Below, one piece after another: positions 5,197 to 13,033 of a stretch of DNA of 13,144 nucleotides; position 1 is the first letter of the stretch; every line of letters begins with the position of its first letter. A program made the position numbers and the translations under genes. Source of the stretch: SURF-32 sp964648365 (GTDB lineage: Bacteria > Planctomycetota > Phycisphaerae > UBA1845). The notes under the pieces are model-generated. The model saw only the letters and a program-made list of their open reading frames with translations. It ran no database searches and had not been told where the DNA came from. The stretch lies in the NCBI GenBank assembly GCA_964648365.1, contig CAZYLK010000176.1, forward strand, positions 1 to 13,144, written 5' to 3'.

Positions 5197-6658
5197 GCGT
5201 GCCGAAGCTCGTCGGAAGTTCTGCAACGTCGATCGCGTAGTCGTCGGAGGATGCGCCGCCGCGGAGCGAGATTCGCAGCCGGTTCCGGCCTTCGGTTTCG
5301 CGGCATCGGGCCTTGCGAATCAGCTCGTCGCCAGTGCATGGCGGCAGGCAGCGATCCGTGTCGAAGGTGTACAACGCGCCTGCGTCCGCGATACCCTCGA
5401 CATCCGCCAGGTAGGCGCCGACGGCCGTCGCGCCGTCGTCCCACGCGACGCCCGCGCCGAGTGAATCACCGCCGGCGGCTGCGGTTGACGCGAGCGTGCC
5501 GCGCTCGACCCAGGCGTCGAACTGTCGACGATACATGGTCACCAGCCCGACGTTTGGCGTGCCGTTCACGGCCGCGTAAGGCGCGCCGGCGAGCAGCACG
5601 TTGCCGTCCAACACCACGTCCAGGCCGAATCCGTCGCCGGCCGCGGCGTCCTCGCGGTGCAGGGTCGTTGTATGCGTCCAACGATCATCCGCGAAGTTGT
5701 AGAGGAAGATGCTGCCCGCGTCGCGCGCGGCATCGTCGCGGTAGTACGCCCCGACCGCGGCCGTGGCGCCGTCTATCGCGACGGACCAGCCGAACCGGTC
5801 GTCGAGTTCGCGCTGCGGCGCGGTCAGCTTCGCTTCCTCGGTCCACACCCCGTTGGTCCGCCGGAATACGTACGCGGCGCCCAGTCCCGGGTCGAACTGT
5901 CCGGTGTTCTCGTCGCGAAATGCGCCGATCAGCGCTACATCACCGTCGAGCGATACATCCGCGCCGAAGCGTTCCCAGTCGGCGCCGTCCCCGGCCGTGA
6001 GTTTCTGCATCAGCGTCCACGTCTCGCCATCGGAGTTGAAGACATACGCCGCGCCCGCGTCGCGTCCGGCGTCATCGTCGCCGATGGCGCCGATGACGGC
6101 TGTGTCGCCGTGAACGGCGACCGCGTAGCCGAACTGGTCGAACGAATCGCGCTGGGGAGCGACGAGCTTCTGCCGCTCGATCCACACGCCGTCGTCGAAT
6201 GTGAAGAGGTATGCCGCCCCGGCGAAGCCGCCCGCCTCGCCGTCGACGTGGGAGCCGATCAGCATCGTCTCGGCCGGCTCGCCGGGGGGGCCGTCGAGGG
6301 CGATGCGGATACCGAACCCGTCCCGTGCCTCCGCGTCGGACGGCGTCACCACCTGTGCCAGTCGCCAGCGACGCCCGTCGTGGCGATAGACGTAAACCGT
6401 GCCGGAGTCCGCGCCGATGCCATCCCGCTGCGGCGCTCCCACGGCCAACGTGTCGCCATGCACGGCCACTGCCCAGCCGAACCAGTCGCGGGCGACGGGG
6501 CTGTCGATCGAGAGCGTTTGCTCGGCGTCGGCGTTGCACGTTGATTGGGTGGCGTCGTCGCGGGCTGCCGCGTGTGCGGCGGCGGGCGCACGCGCGGTCA
6601 TGAGGGTTGCGATCGCGACCAGCGGGGTCAATGAGGCAAGGGGGTTCGCAGCGGTCAT
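5081..6658 (-). CDS. secreted seven-bladed FG-GAP repeat beta-propeller protein
   Basis: The 525-aa product starts with a Sec signal peptide (about 1-30, hydrophobic core PLVAIATLM, AHA-A-type cleavage site). Seven FG-GAP blades follow at about 57-103, 111-160, 173-215, 229-272, 286-327, 341-383 and 397-436, each with a DxFGxxVAxxGD-like opening, a VGA-like strand and an AGxxYxF-type strand; the seventh has LG in place of FG. This is enough for a complete integrin-like propeller. A C-terminal module of about 90 residues with paired Cys (CLPPC, and others) follows. The ATG at 6658 is chosen because it gives the signal peptide and has GGAG seven bases upstream. The frame stays open to 7120, but that stretch is repeat DNA. 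The protein is probably secreted or surface exposed; its ligand is unknown. Confidence 0.85.
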   Translation of the reverse strand: MTAANPLASLTPLVAIATLMTARAPAAAHAAARDDATQSTCNADAEQTLSIDSPVARDWFGWAVAVHGDTLAVGAPQRDGIGADSGTVYVYRHDGRRWRLAQVVTPSDAEARDGFGIRIALDGPPGEPAETMLIGSHVDGEAGGFAGAAYLFTFDDGVWIERQKLVAPQRDSFDQFGYAVAVHGDTAVIGAIGDDDAGRDAGAAYVFNSDGETWTLMQKLTAGDGADWERFGADVSLDGDVALIGAFRDENTGQFDPGLGAAYVFRRTNGVWTEEAKLTAPQRELDDRFGWSVAIDGATAAVGAYYRDDAARDAGSIFLYNFADDRWTHTTTLHREDAAAGDGFGLDVVLDGNVLLAGAPYAAVNGTPNVGLVTMYRRQFDAWVERGTLASTAAAGGDSLGAGVAWDDGATAVGAYLADVEGIADAGALYTFDTDRCLPPCTGDELIRKARCRETEGRNRLRISLRGGASSDDYAIDVAELPTSFGTLNRRGRARIRIDNVPPGGGDVIARWGCGAERVAAFECP

Positions 6659-6728
6659 GTCCGTCGTTCTCCGAATCCGCCGGTGGCGGCACATTGCCCC
6701 GGCACGCAGCCTAGCCGAGCCAATCCAG

Positions 6729-6758
6729 ATTGTAACGCGCCCCCCCTGAGCCCCGTCA
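6729..6758 (-). promoter_or_regulatory. candidate promoter of the FG-GAP gene
   Basis: On the minus strand, TGACGG (6758-6753), an 18-bp spacer and TACAAT (6734-6729) precede the gene, giving a leader of about 64 nt. The -35 part falls inside the 27-bp dispersed repeat, so the repeat may supply the promoter. The -35 match is partial. Confidence 0.35.
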
Positions 6759-6774
6759 TTTATGGCGGGAGTGT
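6748..6774 (-). repeat. 27-bp repeat core, copy 1 (inverted)
   Basis: This 27-bp stretch, containing GTCATTTATGGCGGGAGTGT, is the exact reverse complement of 6941-6967 and 7036-7062. It lies upstream of the FG-GAP gene. With copy 2 it bounds a segment of about 220 bp as perfect terminal inverted repeats. Confidence 0.85.
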
Positions 6775-6890
6775 GGGTGATGGGTTGTTCCTGCGGGATG
6801 CACGTTCCGGACGTTTCGCGTTGTGGTCGAATGAGACGGGGTGTGCTCGCAGCGAGGGAGAAGCGTTTTCCGCTGCCGGCTGCCGACCCC

Positions 6891-6969
6891 GGCTTCAACT
6901 GCCCTGCGACGGCCGCGACTCGGCGACGTCGTTGCGTCCAACACTCCCGCCATAAATGACGGGGCTCGG
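6891..6969 (+). repeat. 79-bp direct repeat, copy A (contains 27-bp core copy 2)
   Basis: This 79-bp unit begins GGCTTCAACTGCCCTGCGAC and ends GACGGGGCTCGG. It recurs 95 bp later with only a few substitutions. Its end contains the core at 6941-6967. Confidence 0.85.
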
Positions 6970-6985
6970 AGGGGACACTGCACCT

Positions 6986-7064
6986 GGCTTCATCTGCCCT
7001 GCGGCGGTCGCGATTCGGCGACGTCGTTGCGTCCAACACTCCCGCCATAAATGACGGGGCTCGG
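6986..7064 (+). repeat. 79-bp direct repeat, copy B (contains 27-bp core copy 3)
   Basis: This is the second copy of the unit at 6891, of equal length. The core is at 7036-7062. The two copies share the stretch CGGCGACGTCGTTGCGTCCA and everything after it. The 529-bp gap 6659-7187 contains no gene, only these repeats and the flanking promoters. Confidence 0.85.
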
Positions 7065-7107
7065 GGCGCGAGCGGCATAAATCCATGAGAGGGAGTGGGG
7101 CCGCGGT

Positions 7108-7136
7108 GTGGCAATCGCACCGCGCCGCCCTAACAT
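7108..7136 (+). promoter_or_regulatory. candidate promoter of the ABC exporter operon
   Basis: GTGGCA (7108-7113), a 17-bp spacer and TAACAT (7131-7136) lie about 50 bp before the ATPase start. The match to consensus is moderate. Confidence 0.35.
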
Positions 7137-7187
7137 ACCGCATTCGCACGATTCGCACGCCGGTTGGCTCGAAGGAACGGGGCAGGC

Positions 7188-8321
7188 GTGACAACTGAAC
7201 CGCCGCGTCTGCAGGAACCGTCCGTGCCCGTCATCGAAGTCCGCGATCTACGCAAGCACTACCGCGTCCACGTCAAGCCGCAGGGGCTGGGCGCGTCGAT
7301 CCGGGCGCTTTTTCGCCGGAAGCACAAGGAGGTCAAAGCCGTCGACGGCATCAGCTTCGACATCGACGAAGGTGAGATGGTCGGCTTCCTGGGGCCGAAC
7401 GGGGCGGGCAAGACGACCACGCTGAAGATGCTCAGCGGGCTGATCTTTCCCACCGAGGGCGAGGTTCGGGCGCTGGGATTCGTCCCCTGGGAGCGGCACA
7501 ACGCCTACCGCCGCCGGTTCGCCCTGCTGATGGGTCAGAAGAACCAGCTCTGGTGGGATCTGCCCGCGGCCGAGTCGTTCCGCCTGCACAAGGAGATTTA
7601 CGCGATCGACGACGCGTCGTTTCGCCGCGTGCATGGCGAGCTGACCGAATTGCTGGAAGTTGCAGACCTGCTCAATCAGCCGGTGCGGGAACTGAGCCTG
7701 GGCGAGCGCATGAAGATGGAACTGATCGCCGCGCTGCTGCACTCGCCGTCGATCCTCTATCTCGACGAACCGACCATCGGACTTGACGTGGTGGCCCAGG
7801 CGGGGATCCGCCGCTGCCTGCGCGAGTACAACCGGCTCTACAACGTCACCGTGCTGCTGACCAGCCACTACATGCAGGACATCGAGGCGCTGTGCGACAG
7901 GGTCATGGTCATTAACCACGGCCGGCTCATCCACGACGGGCGACTGGCCGAGATCGTCAGCCGCTTCGCCGACTACAAGGTGCTCAAGCTGCGGCTGCAT
8001 CACGACGAACCGGCCGTGGGGATCGAGCGGTTCGGCGAGGTGCTCGAAGACAACCGGCCGCAGATCACGCTGCGCATGAAGCGCGACGCCGTCGCACAGC
8101 AGGCCGGGCGTCTGCTGACGGCATACCGCGTCGACGACTTTTCCATCAAGGATGCGCCGATCGAGGAGGTGATCAGCGCCATGTTTCGATCGGGCGCGGC
8201 CGTGGACGGCGCAACCGACAGTGCAGCGTCCGCGCAACCCGACACGTCCGCCGCGGGCGACGGTTCCGGCGCCCGTGCCGAGAGCTCGCCGGACGACTCG
8301 GACGAGACGGTCCATGCATAA
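7188..8321 (+). CDS. ABC-2 type exporter, ATP-binding subunit
   Basis: This 377-aa ATPase powers export through the adjoining permease. From the GTG at 7188, visible motifs are Walker A GPNGAGKTT (about 69-77), the Q-loop in MGQKNQLWW (about 115-123), signature LSLGE (169-173), Walker B ILYLDEP (189-195), D-loop GLD (198-200) and the switch His in TSHYMQ (227). An insert of about 20 basic residues (LGASIRALFRRKHKEV) follows the first strand, typical of ATPases that pair with PF06182-type permeases. The last 40 residues or so are acidic and Ala/Ser-rich, and look disordered. An in-frame TTG at 7164 is an alternative start. AAGGA lies 11 bp before the chosen GTG. The stop overlaps the permease start by 8 bp, so translation is coupled. 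Confidence 0.9.
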   Translation: MTTEPPRLQEPSVPVIEVRDLRKHYRVHVKPQGLGASIRALFRRKHKEVKAVDGISFDIDEGEMVGFLGPNGAGKTTTLKMLSGLIFPTEGEVRALGFVPWERHNAYRRRFALLMGQKNQLWWDLPAAESFRLHKEIYAIDDASFRRVHGELTELLEVADLLNQPVRELSLGERMKMELIAALLHSPSILYLDEPTIGLDVVAQAGIRRCLREYNRLYNVTVLLTSHYMQDIEALCDRVMVINHGRLIHDGRLAEIVSRFADYKVLKLRLHHDEPAVGIERFGEVLEDNRPQITLRMKRDAVAQQAGRLLTAYRVDDFSIKDAPIEEVISAMFRSGAAVDGATDSAASAQPDTSAAGDGSGARAESSPDDSDETVHA

Positions 8322-9117
8322 GTACCTGACCGTCTTTCAGATTTCGCTCTCCGAGCGGCTCGTCTACCGGGCCGACTTCTTCATTTCGACGTTTCTGCGC
8401 TTCATCCCGATCGTTACAACGATTCTGCTGTGGCGGGCGATCTACGACGGCGCCGGCCGCGAACAGGTCGGCGGGCTCGATTACAATCAGATGGTGTCGT
8501 ATTACCTGTGCATCATGATCGTCCGGGCGTTCGGCTCGATGCCCAAACTCGCCTCTGGCATTTCCAGCGACATCCGCGACGGCGAGCTGCGCAAATACCT
8601 CATCCAACCGGTGGATTACCTCACCTATCTGCTGACGCTGCGAACGGCTCACAAACTGGTGTACTTCCTCATGGCGGCCGTGCCCTACGCGCTGGTGTTC
8701 TGGATGTGCCGCCGCTACCTGCCGGGATGGCCGTCACCGGCCCAGTTCAGCGTGGCGGTGGTGTCACTCGTGCTGGCGTTCCTGATCGGATTCCTGATCA
8801 ACGCCCTGATCGGCCTTATGGGGTTCTGGTTTCTGGAGGTCGCCAGCTTCCTGCACATCTTCATGACGGCCCAGTATTTCCTCAGCGGCCACATGTTTCC
8901 GCTGAGCATGTTGCCGGAGGGGGTCCAGCGGGCCGTGACCTGGATGCCGTTCGCGTATGAGACCTATTACCCGACGCTGGTGCTGTTGCAGCGCTACTCG
9001 CTGGAAGAATCGCTGCTCGTCGTCCTGCGGCAGGCGATCTGGGTCGTGCTGCTGGCGGCGGCGGTGCGGCTTCTGTGGAACCGGGGCCTGCGGCGATACG
9101 CGGCGTTCGGGGGTTGA
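8314..9117 (+). CDS. ABC-2 type exporter permease (PF06182 / former DUF990 family)
   Basis: The 267-aa product has about six TM helices (roughly 22-41, 58-72, 113-131, 146-168, 172-195, 235-254). Family features are the N-terminal YRADFF segment before TM1 and the cytoplasmic ISSDIRDGELRKYLIQPVDY motif (about 84-102) between TM2 and TM3. ATG 8314 lies inside the ATPase gene and gives the usual family N-terminus. Related operons often carry two different permeases of this family. Only one is here and an acyltransferase follows after 364 bp, so it may work as a homodimer or use a partner encoded elsewhere. The substrate cannot be told from sequence. Confidence 0.88.
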   Translation: MHKYLTVFQISLSERLVYRADFFISTFLRFIPIVTTILLWRAIYDGAGREQVGGLDYNQMVSYYLCIMIVRAFGSMPKLASGISSDIRDGELRKYLIQPVDYLTYLLTLRTAHKLVYFLMAAVPYALVFWMCRRYLPGWPSPAQFSVAVVSLVLAFLIGFLINALIGLMGFWFLEVASFLHIFMTAQYFLSGHMFPLSMLPEGVQRAVTWMPFAYETYYPTLVLLQRYSLEESLLVVLRQAIWVVLLAAAVRLLWNRGLRRYAAFGG

Positions 9118-9131
9118 AGGGGGAATGGCGG

Positions 9132-9166
9132 ATGTCGAATGTCGAATGTCGAATGTCGAAGGTCGA
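9132..9166. repeat. 7-bp tandem repeat (ATGTCGA)x4 plus one variant
   Basis: Four exact ATGTCGA units (9132-9159) and one AGGTCGA unit follow the permease stop by 14 bp. Repeats of this unit are often seen between planctomycete genes (from memory, not checked here). Bases 9167-9278 of the 364-bp gap show nothing else. Confidence 0.85.
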
Positions 9167-9278
9167 ATGGTGGGCCGCGTCTGGCGAGTGGGTTTGGGCT
9201 ACGGCGGCGTGACCTCTTGCCAGTTTGCGCGCGTGTTTCGTAAGAAGACGCGATCGTGACCAGGTACGAGGCGATCGA

Positions 9279-9343
9279 GGAGTGAGGGAGTCAGGGAGGA
9301 CCAGGCGTTTCAACTCTTCCTCCTCCCCTCACTCCCTCACTCC
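9279..9343. repeat. 22-bp imperfect inverted repeat, possible terminator
   Basis: GGAGTGAGGGAGTCAGGGAG plus GA (9279-9300) pairs with 9321-9343 with about two mismatches or bulges across a 20-nt loop. The stem is purine-rich on one side and pyrimidine-rich on the other. It could end the ABC transcript, though there is no T-run, or be a dispersed repeat. Confidence 0.6.
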
Positions 9344-9401
9344 CTTCGCATCCGGCTTCGCTTCGACCGGCGTGGCGGCACGGGGCGCGGCATGTTATCG
9401 T

Positions 9402-9445
9402 GCCTGCGGCGCAGTCTACGATGCAGCACGCATGGCGCCGCAGGC
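9402..9445. repeat. perfect 11-bp inverted repeat before the acyltransferase gene
   Basis: GCCTGCGGCGC (9402-9412) and GCGCCGCAGGC (9435-9445) are perfect complements around a 22-nt loop that contains TACGAT. It lies 36 bp before the acyltransferase ATG and could be an operator or leader hairpin. Confidence 0.6.
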
Positions 9446-9481
9446 GCGGACGTTGCAGTCGCCGGCGCCATCGGATCACTT

Positions 9482-10201
9482 ATGACTACGCTGACGCTGA
9501 CATCTGCGACCGCCCGATCGCACGAACTCGGACCCGTCAAGCGTTTCGTCTACTGGTCCGTCGTCAAGAGCCTGCGTACCGCCATGCGCCTCTCGCTGGA
9601 CTGGCGCGTCATCGGCCGCGAACGCATCCCGGCCGGGCCGAAGCTCTTCGTCGCCAACCACATCTCCGCCTTCGACCCGATTTACCTGCTGCCGCTGTTT
9701 GATGAGCCTGTGTGCGCCGTGCTGGGTCCGGCGTATAAGTTCCGCCTGCCCGCCAGGCTCTACAACGCCTTCGGCCAGATCAACGCCATGCCCGCCCACC
9801 GCCATACGGTCGTGGACGAGGCCGTCGCCCGCTTGAAGTCCGGGCGCAGCGTCCTGATGTTCCCCGAGGGCGACCTGCAACCGCAGCCTGCCCTCGGCCG
9901 GTTCTACCCCGGCACCGCCCGCATCTACCGCCGGGCGGACGTGCCGATCGTTCCTCTTGCCCTGGTCGCGCCGGTCCGGCGAATGCGCGAATACCCTTTC
10001 CCCACAGTCGTCGACGGCCGCGTCTACCGCTGCGTGGTGACGCTCCGCGGCCCCTTCATCATCCACGTCGGCGAGCCGATGCGGCCGGACGTGCCGGCCG
10101 GCAGGCCTGATGAGCACATCGACGGTTATGTCATGGAACTGGTCCGCCAGCAGATCGCCGCGCTGATTGACGGGGCGCGGCCGGATGCGTCGTGGCTCTG
10201 A
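9482..10201 (+). CDS. 1-acylglycerol-3-phosphate acyltransferase family (PlsC-like)
   Basis: The 239-aa product belongs to the LPLAT family, which moves acyl groups onto lysophospholipids at the cytoplasmic membrane, as in phosphatidate synthesis. The catalytic HX4D motif is NHISAFD (His60, Asp65), and the second acyltransferase block is LMFPEGD (about 125-131). PIVPLALVAP (about 155-164) fits the last conserved strand. Asp replaces the usual Thr after FPEG and no Arg follows at the usual place, so acceptor specificity may differ. The ATG at 9482 gives a normal family length; an in-frame ATG at 9392 would add 30 non-conserved residues. No clear ribosome binding site is visible. It is separated from the exporter by repeats, so it is probably its own unit. 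Confidence 0.85.
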   Translation: MTTLTLTSATARSHELGPVKRFVYWSVVKSLRTAMRLSLDWRVIGRERIPAGPKLFVANHISAFDPIYLLPLFDEPVCAVLGPAYKFRLPARLYNAFGQINAMPAHRHTVVDEAVARLKSGRSVLMFPEGDLQPQPALGRFYPGTARIYRRADVPIVPLALVAPVRRMREYPFPTVVDGRVYRCVVTLRGPFIIHVGEPMRPDVPAGRPDEHIDGYVMELVRQQIAALIDGARPDASWL

Positions 10202-10357
10202 ACGGCCGTGCAAACCGACGCAGCGTCAGTAAGCGGTGGGCCTGAGGTCGGTACGCGGCCGGCGACGCGCGTGTGAATCGGGGTGGGAGCGCTATCTCCC
10301 ATGTGATCGGGCTGGAGCCTGGCAGTCCCGCGGAGTAGTGGTCGGCGACACGCATTC

Positions 10358-10385
10358 GTGACATCGCGCACCGCGCCGGTATGAT
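10358..10385 (+). promoter_or_regulatory. promoter for a leaderless S9 peptidase mRNA
   Basis: GTGACA (10358-10363), a 16-bp spacer and TATGAT (10380-10385) end six bases before the ATG at 10392, with no ribosome binding site between. The spacing to the start codon equals that of the TATAAT at 4506, and both are followed by CCGA. Confidence 0.6.
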
Positions 10386-10391
10386 CCGACA

Positions 10392-13010
10392 ATGAAGATC
10401 CGCCCATTCTTGCACGGCTGGATGGCGCTCGCGCTGATCCACGCCGCGGTCGCGCAGGAACCCCCCTCCGAGCCGGAGGTAACGCTCGAACTGATCATGT
10501 CCGACCCAGACTGGATCGGCCATGCGCCGCAGCGGCCGTACTGGTCGGATGACTCCGGCACGATCTGCTTCCGGCAGAAGGTTACCGGTGAGGACCGCCA
10601 TGACCTGTTCAGCCTTGATCCGGACAGCGGGCAGGTCACGCGGATCGAGCCGGCCGCGCTGCCGGCGGCGCCGGCGCCCGCGGCGGACTACAACGTGGAC
10701 CGCACGCTGATGGTCTACGAACGCAGCGGAGATCTCTACCTGGTCGATCGCGCGACCGGATCGGTGCGCCAATTGACGCGCACGACCGCATGGGAGGGCC
10801 GGCCGCAGTTCATGGCCGACGGGCGTCGGATCCAGTTCGTGCGCGACGGGACGATCCTCCTGCGCCGCATCGACGACGGCTTCGAATCGCAGCCGGCGGA
10901 GGTGATCGCCGCCGCCTCGCCACAGGAGAAGGAATCCAGGGAAAAAAAGAACTACTTGCAACAGCAGCAGGAGCGGCTGTTTCCGCACATTCCCGAGAAG
11001 CAGCGCGACGCCCGCGCCTCGCGCGAGTTCAACGAAGAGGTGCGCCGCCAGGACGTCGACCGCGTTCCCCCCCCGTTCTATCTCGGCGACGACGTTCGCA
11101 TCCAGGACACGTCGCTGTCGCCGTCCGGGCGGTGGATGCTCGTGGTTACGACGCCGCCGAAGCGCGAGGAAGGAAAGTCCGACACGATGCCCGCCTACGT
11201 CGACGCCTCCGGCTATGTGGTGACGCATCGCGTGCGCGAGAAGGTTGGAACGGGCAAGCCGTGGCCGCAGTCGCTGGTGCTGCTTGATCTGGAGTCGCAT
11301 GAGCAGCACAAGATCGACCTTTCCGTCCTGCCGGGCATTGCGGACGATCCGCTGGCCGACCTGCGCCGCGCGGCCGAGGATCGGAAGAAGGCGGCCGCAC
11401 CGGCTGATGAAGCGAAGGAGGAGGACTCCGACGGGCAGGATACGAATGAGCCGGACGAGCCGCTGCAGCGCGGCGAACACGCCGATCAGCACGGGACTGC
11501 GAACGAAGGCGAGCAGGCCACGGCGGCGCAGTCAGCGGACGAACCCGTTGACGCAGCGAAGGATGCGGCCGAACCTGCTGCACCTCGTGAAGGCAAGCCG
11601 CGAACCATCTCCATCAGCTCCATTCGCTGGAACCGCGACGGTCAGCGCCTGCTCGTGCAGTGCTTTTCGCACGACAACAAGGACCGCTGGATTGTCGAGA
11701 TCGACGTGGAATCGCACGCCGCGCACGCGATCGCCCGCGTCAGCGACGTCGCCTGGGTGCGCAGCGGCGCCCTCGGCTGGCTCAACCGCCGCGACGCGGC
11801 CTGGTTTGTCAGCGAGGCCGACGGGTACGATCACCTTTATCTGTACGACGCGGCGACCGCTGAAACCACGCAACTAACCACCGGAGCGTTCGAAGTCTCG
11901 GAAATCACGCTCACGCACGACGATCGCCACTTCTATTTCAAGGCGAACGTCACCCACCCGGGTGTGTACGAGGTTTACCGGGTCGCCGCGGAGACGGGCG
12001 AGATCGAGCGGGTCACGCATCTGAACGGCGACTGCTCGTACGAGTTATCGCCGGACGAATCCCGGCTCGCGTTGACCTACTCGAACGCCGCGTACCCTCC
12101 GGAATTGTACGTGCAGGACGCCGTGCCCGGCGCCCCGGCGCGGCGGCTGACCGATACGGTCTCCGACGCGTTCAAGTCCATCGCGTGGGTCCACCCGACG
12201 CTGGTCGCGGTGCCCTCGCGCCATGGCCGTCCGATCTACGCCCGTCTGTATGAACCGGCGGAGGCGACAGACGGCAACAACGGGCGGGCAGGGGGGTCAC
12301 AGGCATCGCCCCGCCGGCCCGCGGTGATGTTCGTCCACGGCGCGGGCTATCTCCAGAACGCGTGCGAAGGCTGGTCCTATTATTTCCGCGAGTTCATGTT
12401 TCACACGCTGCTGACGCGGCGCGGATACGTCGTGCTCGACATGGACTACCGCGCGTCATCCGGCTACGGCCGGGACTGGCGAACCGCGATCTACCGCGAC
12501 ATGGGCGGCCCGGAGCTGGAAGACCTGCGCGACGGCGTCGAATGGCTGGTGCAGGAAAAAAACGTCGATCGCGATCGCGTCGGCGTGTATGGCGGTTCCT
12601 ATGGCGGGTTTCTGACGCTGATGGCGCTGTTTCGCGAGCCGGACCTCTTCGCCTGCGGGGCGGCGCTGCGGCCGGTGACGGACTGGGCCCACTACAACGA
12701 CGGCTACACGTCGGACATCCTCAACACGCCCGACGTGGACCCGCAGGCCTACGAGCGCAGCTCGCCCATCGAGTTCGCCGAGGGCCTGTCACGGCCGCTG
12801 CTGATGTGCCACGGCATGCTGGACGGCAACGTCCTCTTCCAGGACACCGTGCGCCTGGCCCAGCGGCTGAGCGAACTGGAAAAGCAGGACTGGGAAGTGG
12901 CGATGTATCCGATCGAGGGTCACTCGTTCGACGAGCCGTCAAGCTGGCTGGACGAGTACCGGCGCGTGCTGAAACTCTTCGAGGAAAACTTGCGCGGCCA
13001 TCGTCCGTAG
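10392..13010 (+). CDS. secreted S9 family (prolyl oligopeptidase-like) serine peptidase
   Basis: The 872-aa precursor has a Sec signal peptide (MKIRPFLHGW, hydrophobic ALALIHAA, cleavage near AVA-Q at about 22). An N-terminal propeller with TolB/WD40-like strands (for example DDSGTICF, LSPSGRWMLV, LSPDESRLAL) occupies about 30-620. The C-terminal alpha/beta hydrolase domain has the nucleophile in YGGSYGGF (Ser736), Asp811 in GMLDGNV and His844 in EGHSF, the full S9 triad. It should cleave short peptides after entry through the propeller, outside the cytoplasm. Two insertions stand out: a Gln/Lys/Glu-rich helix at about 178-218 and an acidic, Ala/Glu/Asp-rich linker at about 327-402 that probably is disordered. 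The start is fixed by the signal peptide and the promoter six bases upstream. Confidence 0.92.
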   Translation: MKIRPFLHGWMALALIHAAVAQEPPSEPEVTLELIMSDPDWIGHAPQRPYWSDDSGTICFRQKVTGEDRHDLFSLDPDSGQVTRIEPAALPAAPAPAADYNVDRTLMVYERSGDLYLVDRATGSVRQLTRTTAWEGRPQFMADGRRIQFVRDGTILLRRIDDGFESQPAEVIAAASPQEKESREKKNYLQQQQERLFPHIPEKQRDARASREFNEEVRRQDVDRVPPPFYLGDDVRIQDTSLSPSGRWMLVVTTPPKREEGKSDTMPAYVDASGYVVTHRVREKVGTGKPWPQSLVLLDLESHEQHKIDLSVLPGIADDPLADLRRAAEDRKKAAAPADEAKEEDSDGQDTNEPDEPLQRGEHADQHGTANEGEQATAAQSADEPVDAAKDAAEPAAPREGKPRTISISSIRWNRDGQRLLVQCFSHDNKDRWIVEIDVESHAAHAIARVSDVAWVRSGALGWLNRRDAAWFVSEADGYDHLYLYDAATAETTQLTTGAFEVSEITLTHDDRHFYFKANVTHPGVYEVYRVAAETGEIERVTHLNGDCSYELSPDESRLALTYSNAAYPPELYVQDAVPGAPARRLTDTVSDAFKSIAWVHPTLVAVPSRHGRPIYARLYEPAEATDGNNGRAGGSQASPRRPAVMFVHGAGYLQNACEGWSYYFREFMFHTLLTRRGYVVLDMDYRASSGYGRDWRTAIYRDMGGPELEDLRDGVEWLVQEKNVDRDRVGVYGGSYGGFLTLMALFREPDLFACGAALRPVTDWAHYNDGYTSDILNTPDVDPQAYERSSPIEFAEGLSRPLLMCHGMLDGNVLFQDTVRLAQRLSELEKQDWEVAMYPIEGHSFDEPSSWLDEYRRVLKLFEENLRGHRP

Positions 13011-13033
13011 CACCGGCCCGCGCGGGCGGTTGA

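Noticed and set aside
6659..7120. Minus-strand frame open upstream of the FG-GAP start, adding 154 residues
   Set aside because: The extension is translated repeat DNA and would bury the signal peptide; GGAG precedes the ATG at 6658.
7248..8315. Long minus-strand open frame opposite the ABC ATPase gene
   Set aside because: It is antisense to a gene with every ABC motif; in high-GC DNA such mirror frames are expected.
10131..11492. Long minus-strand open frame opposite the S9 peptidase gene and the end of the acyltransferase gene
   Set aside because: It is composed of Arg/Leu/Val-rich antisense sequence with no domain, and both sense genes are well supported.
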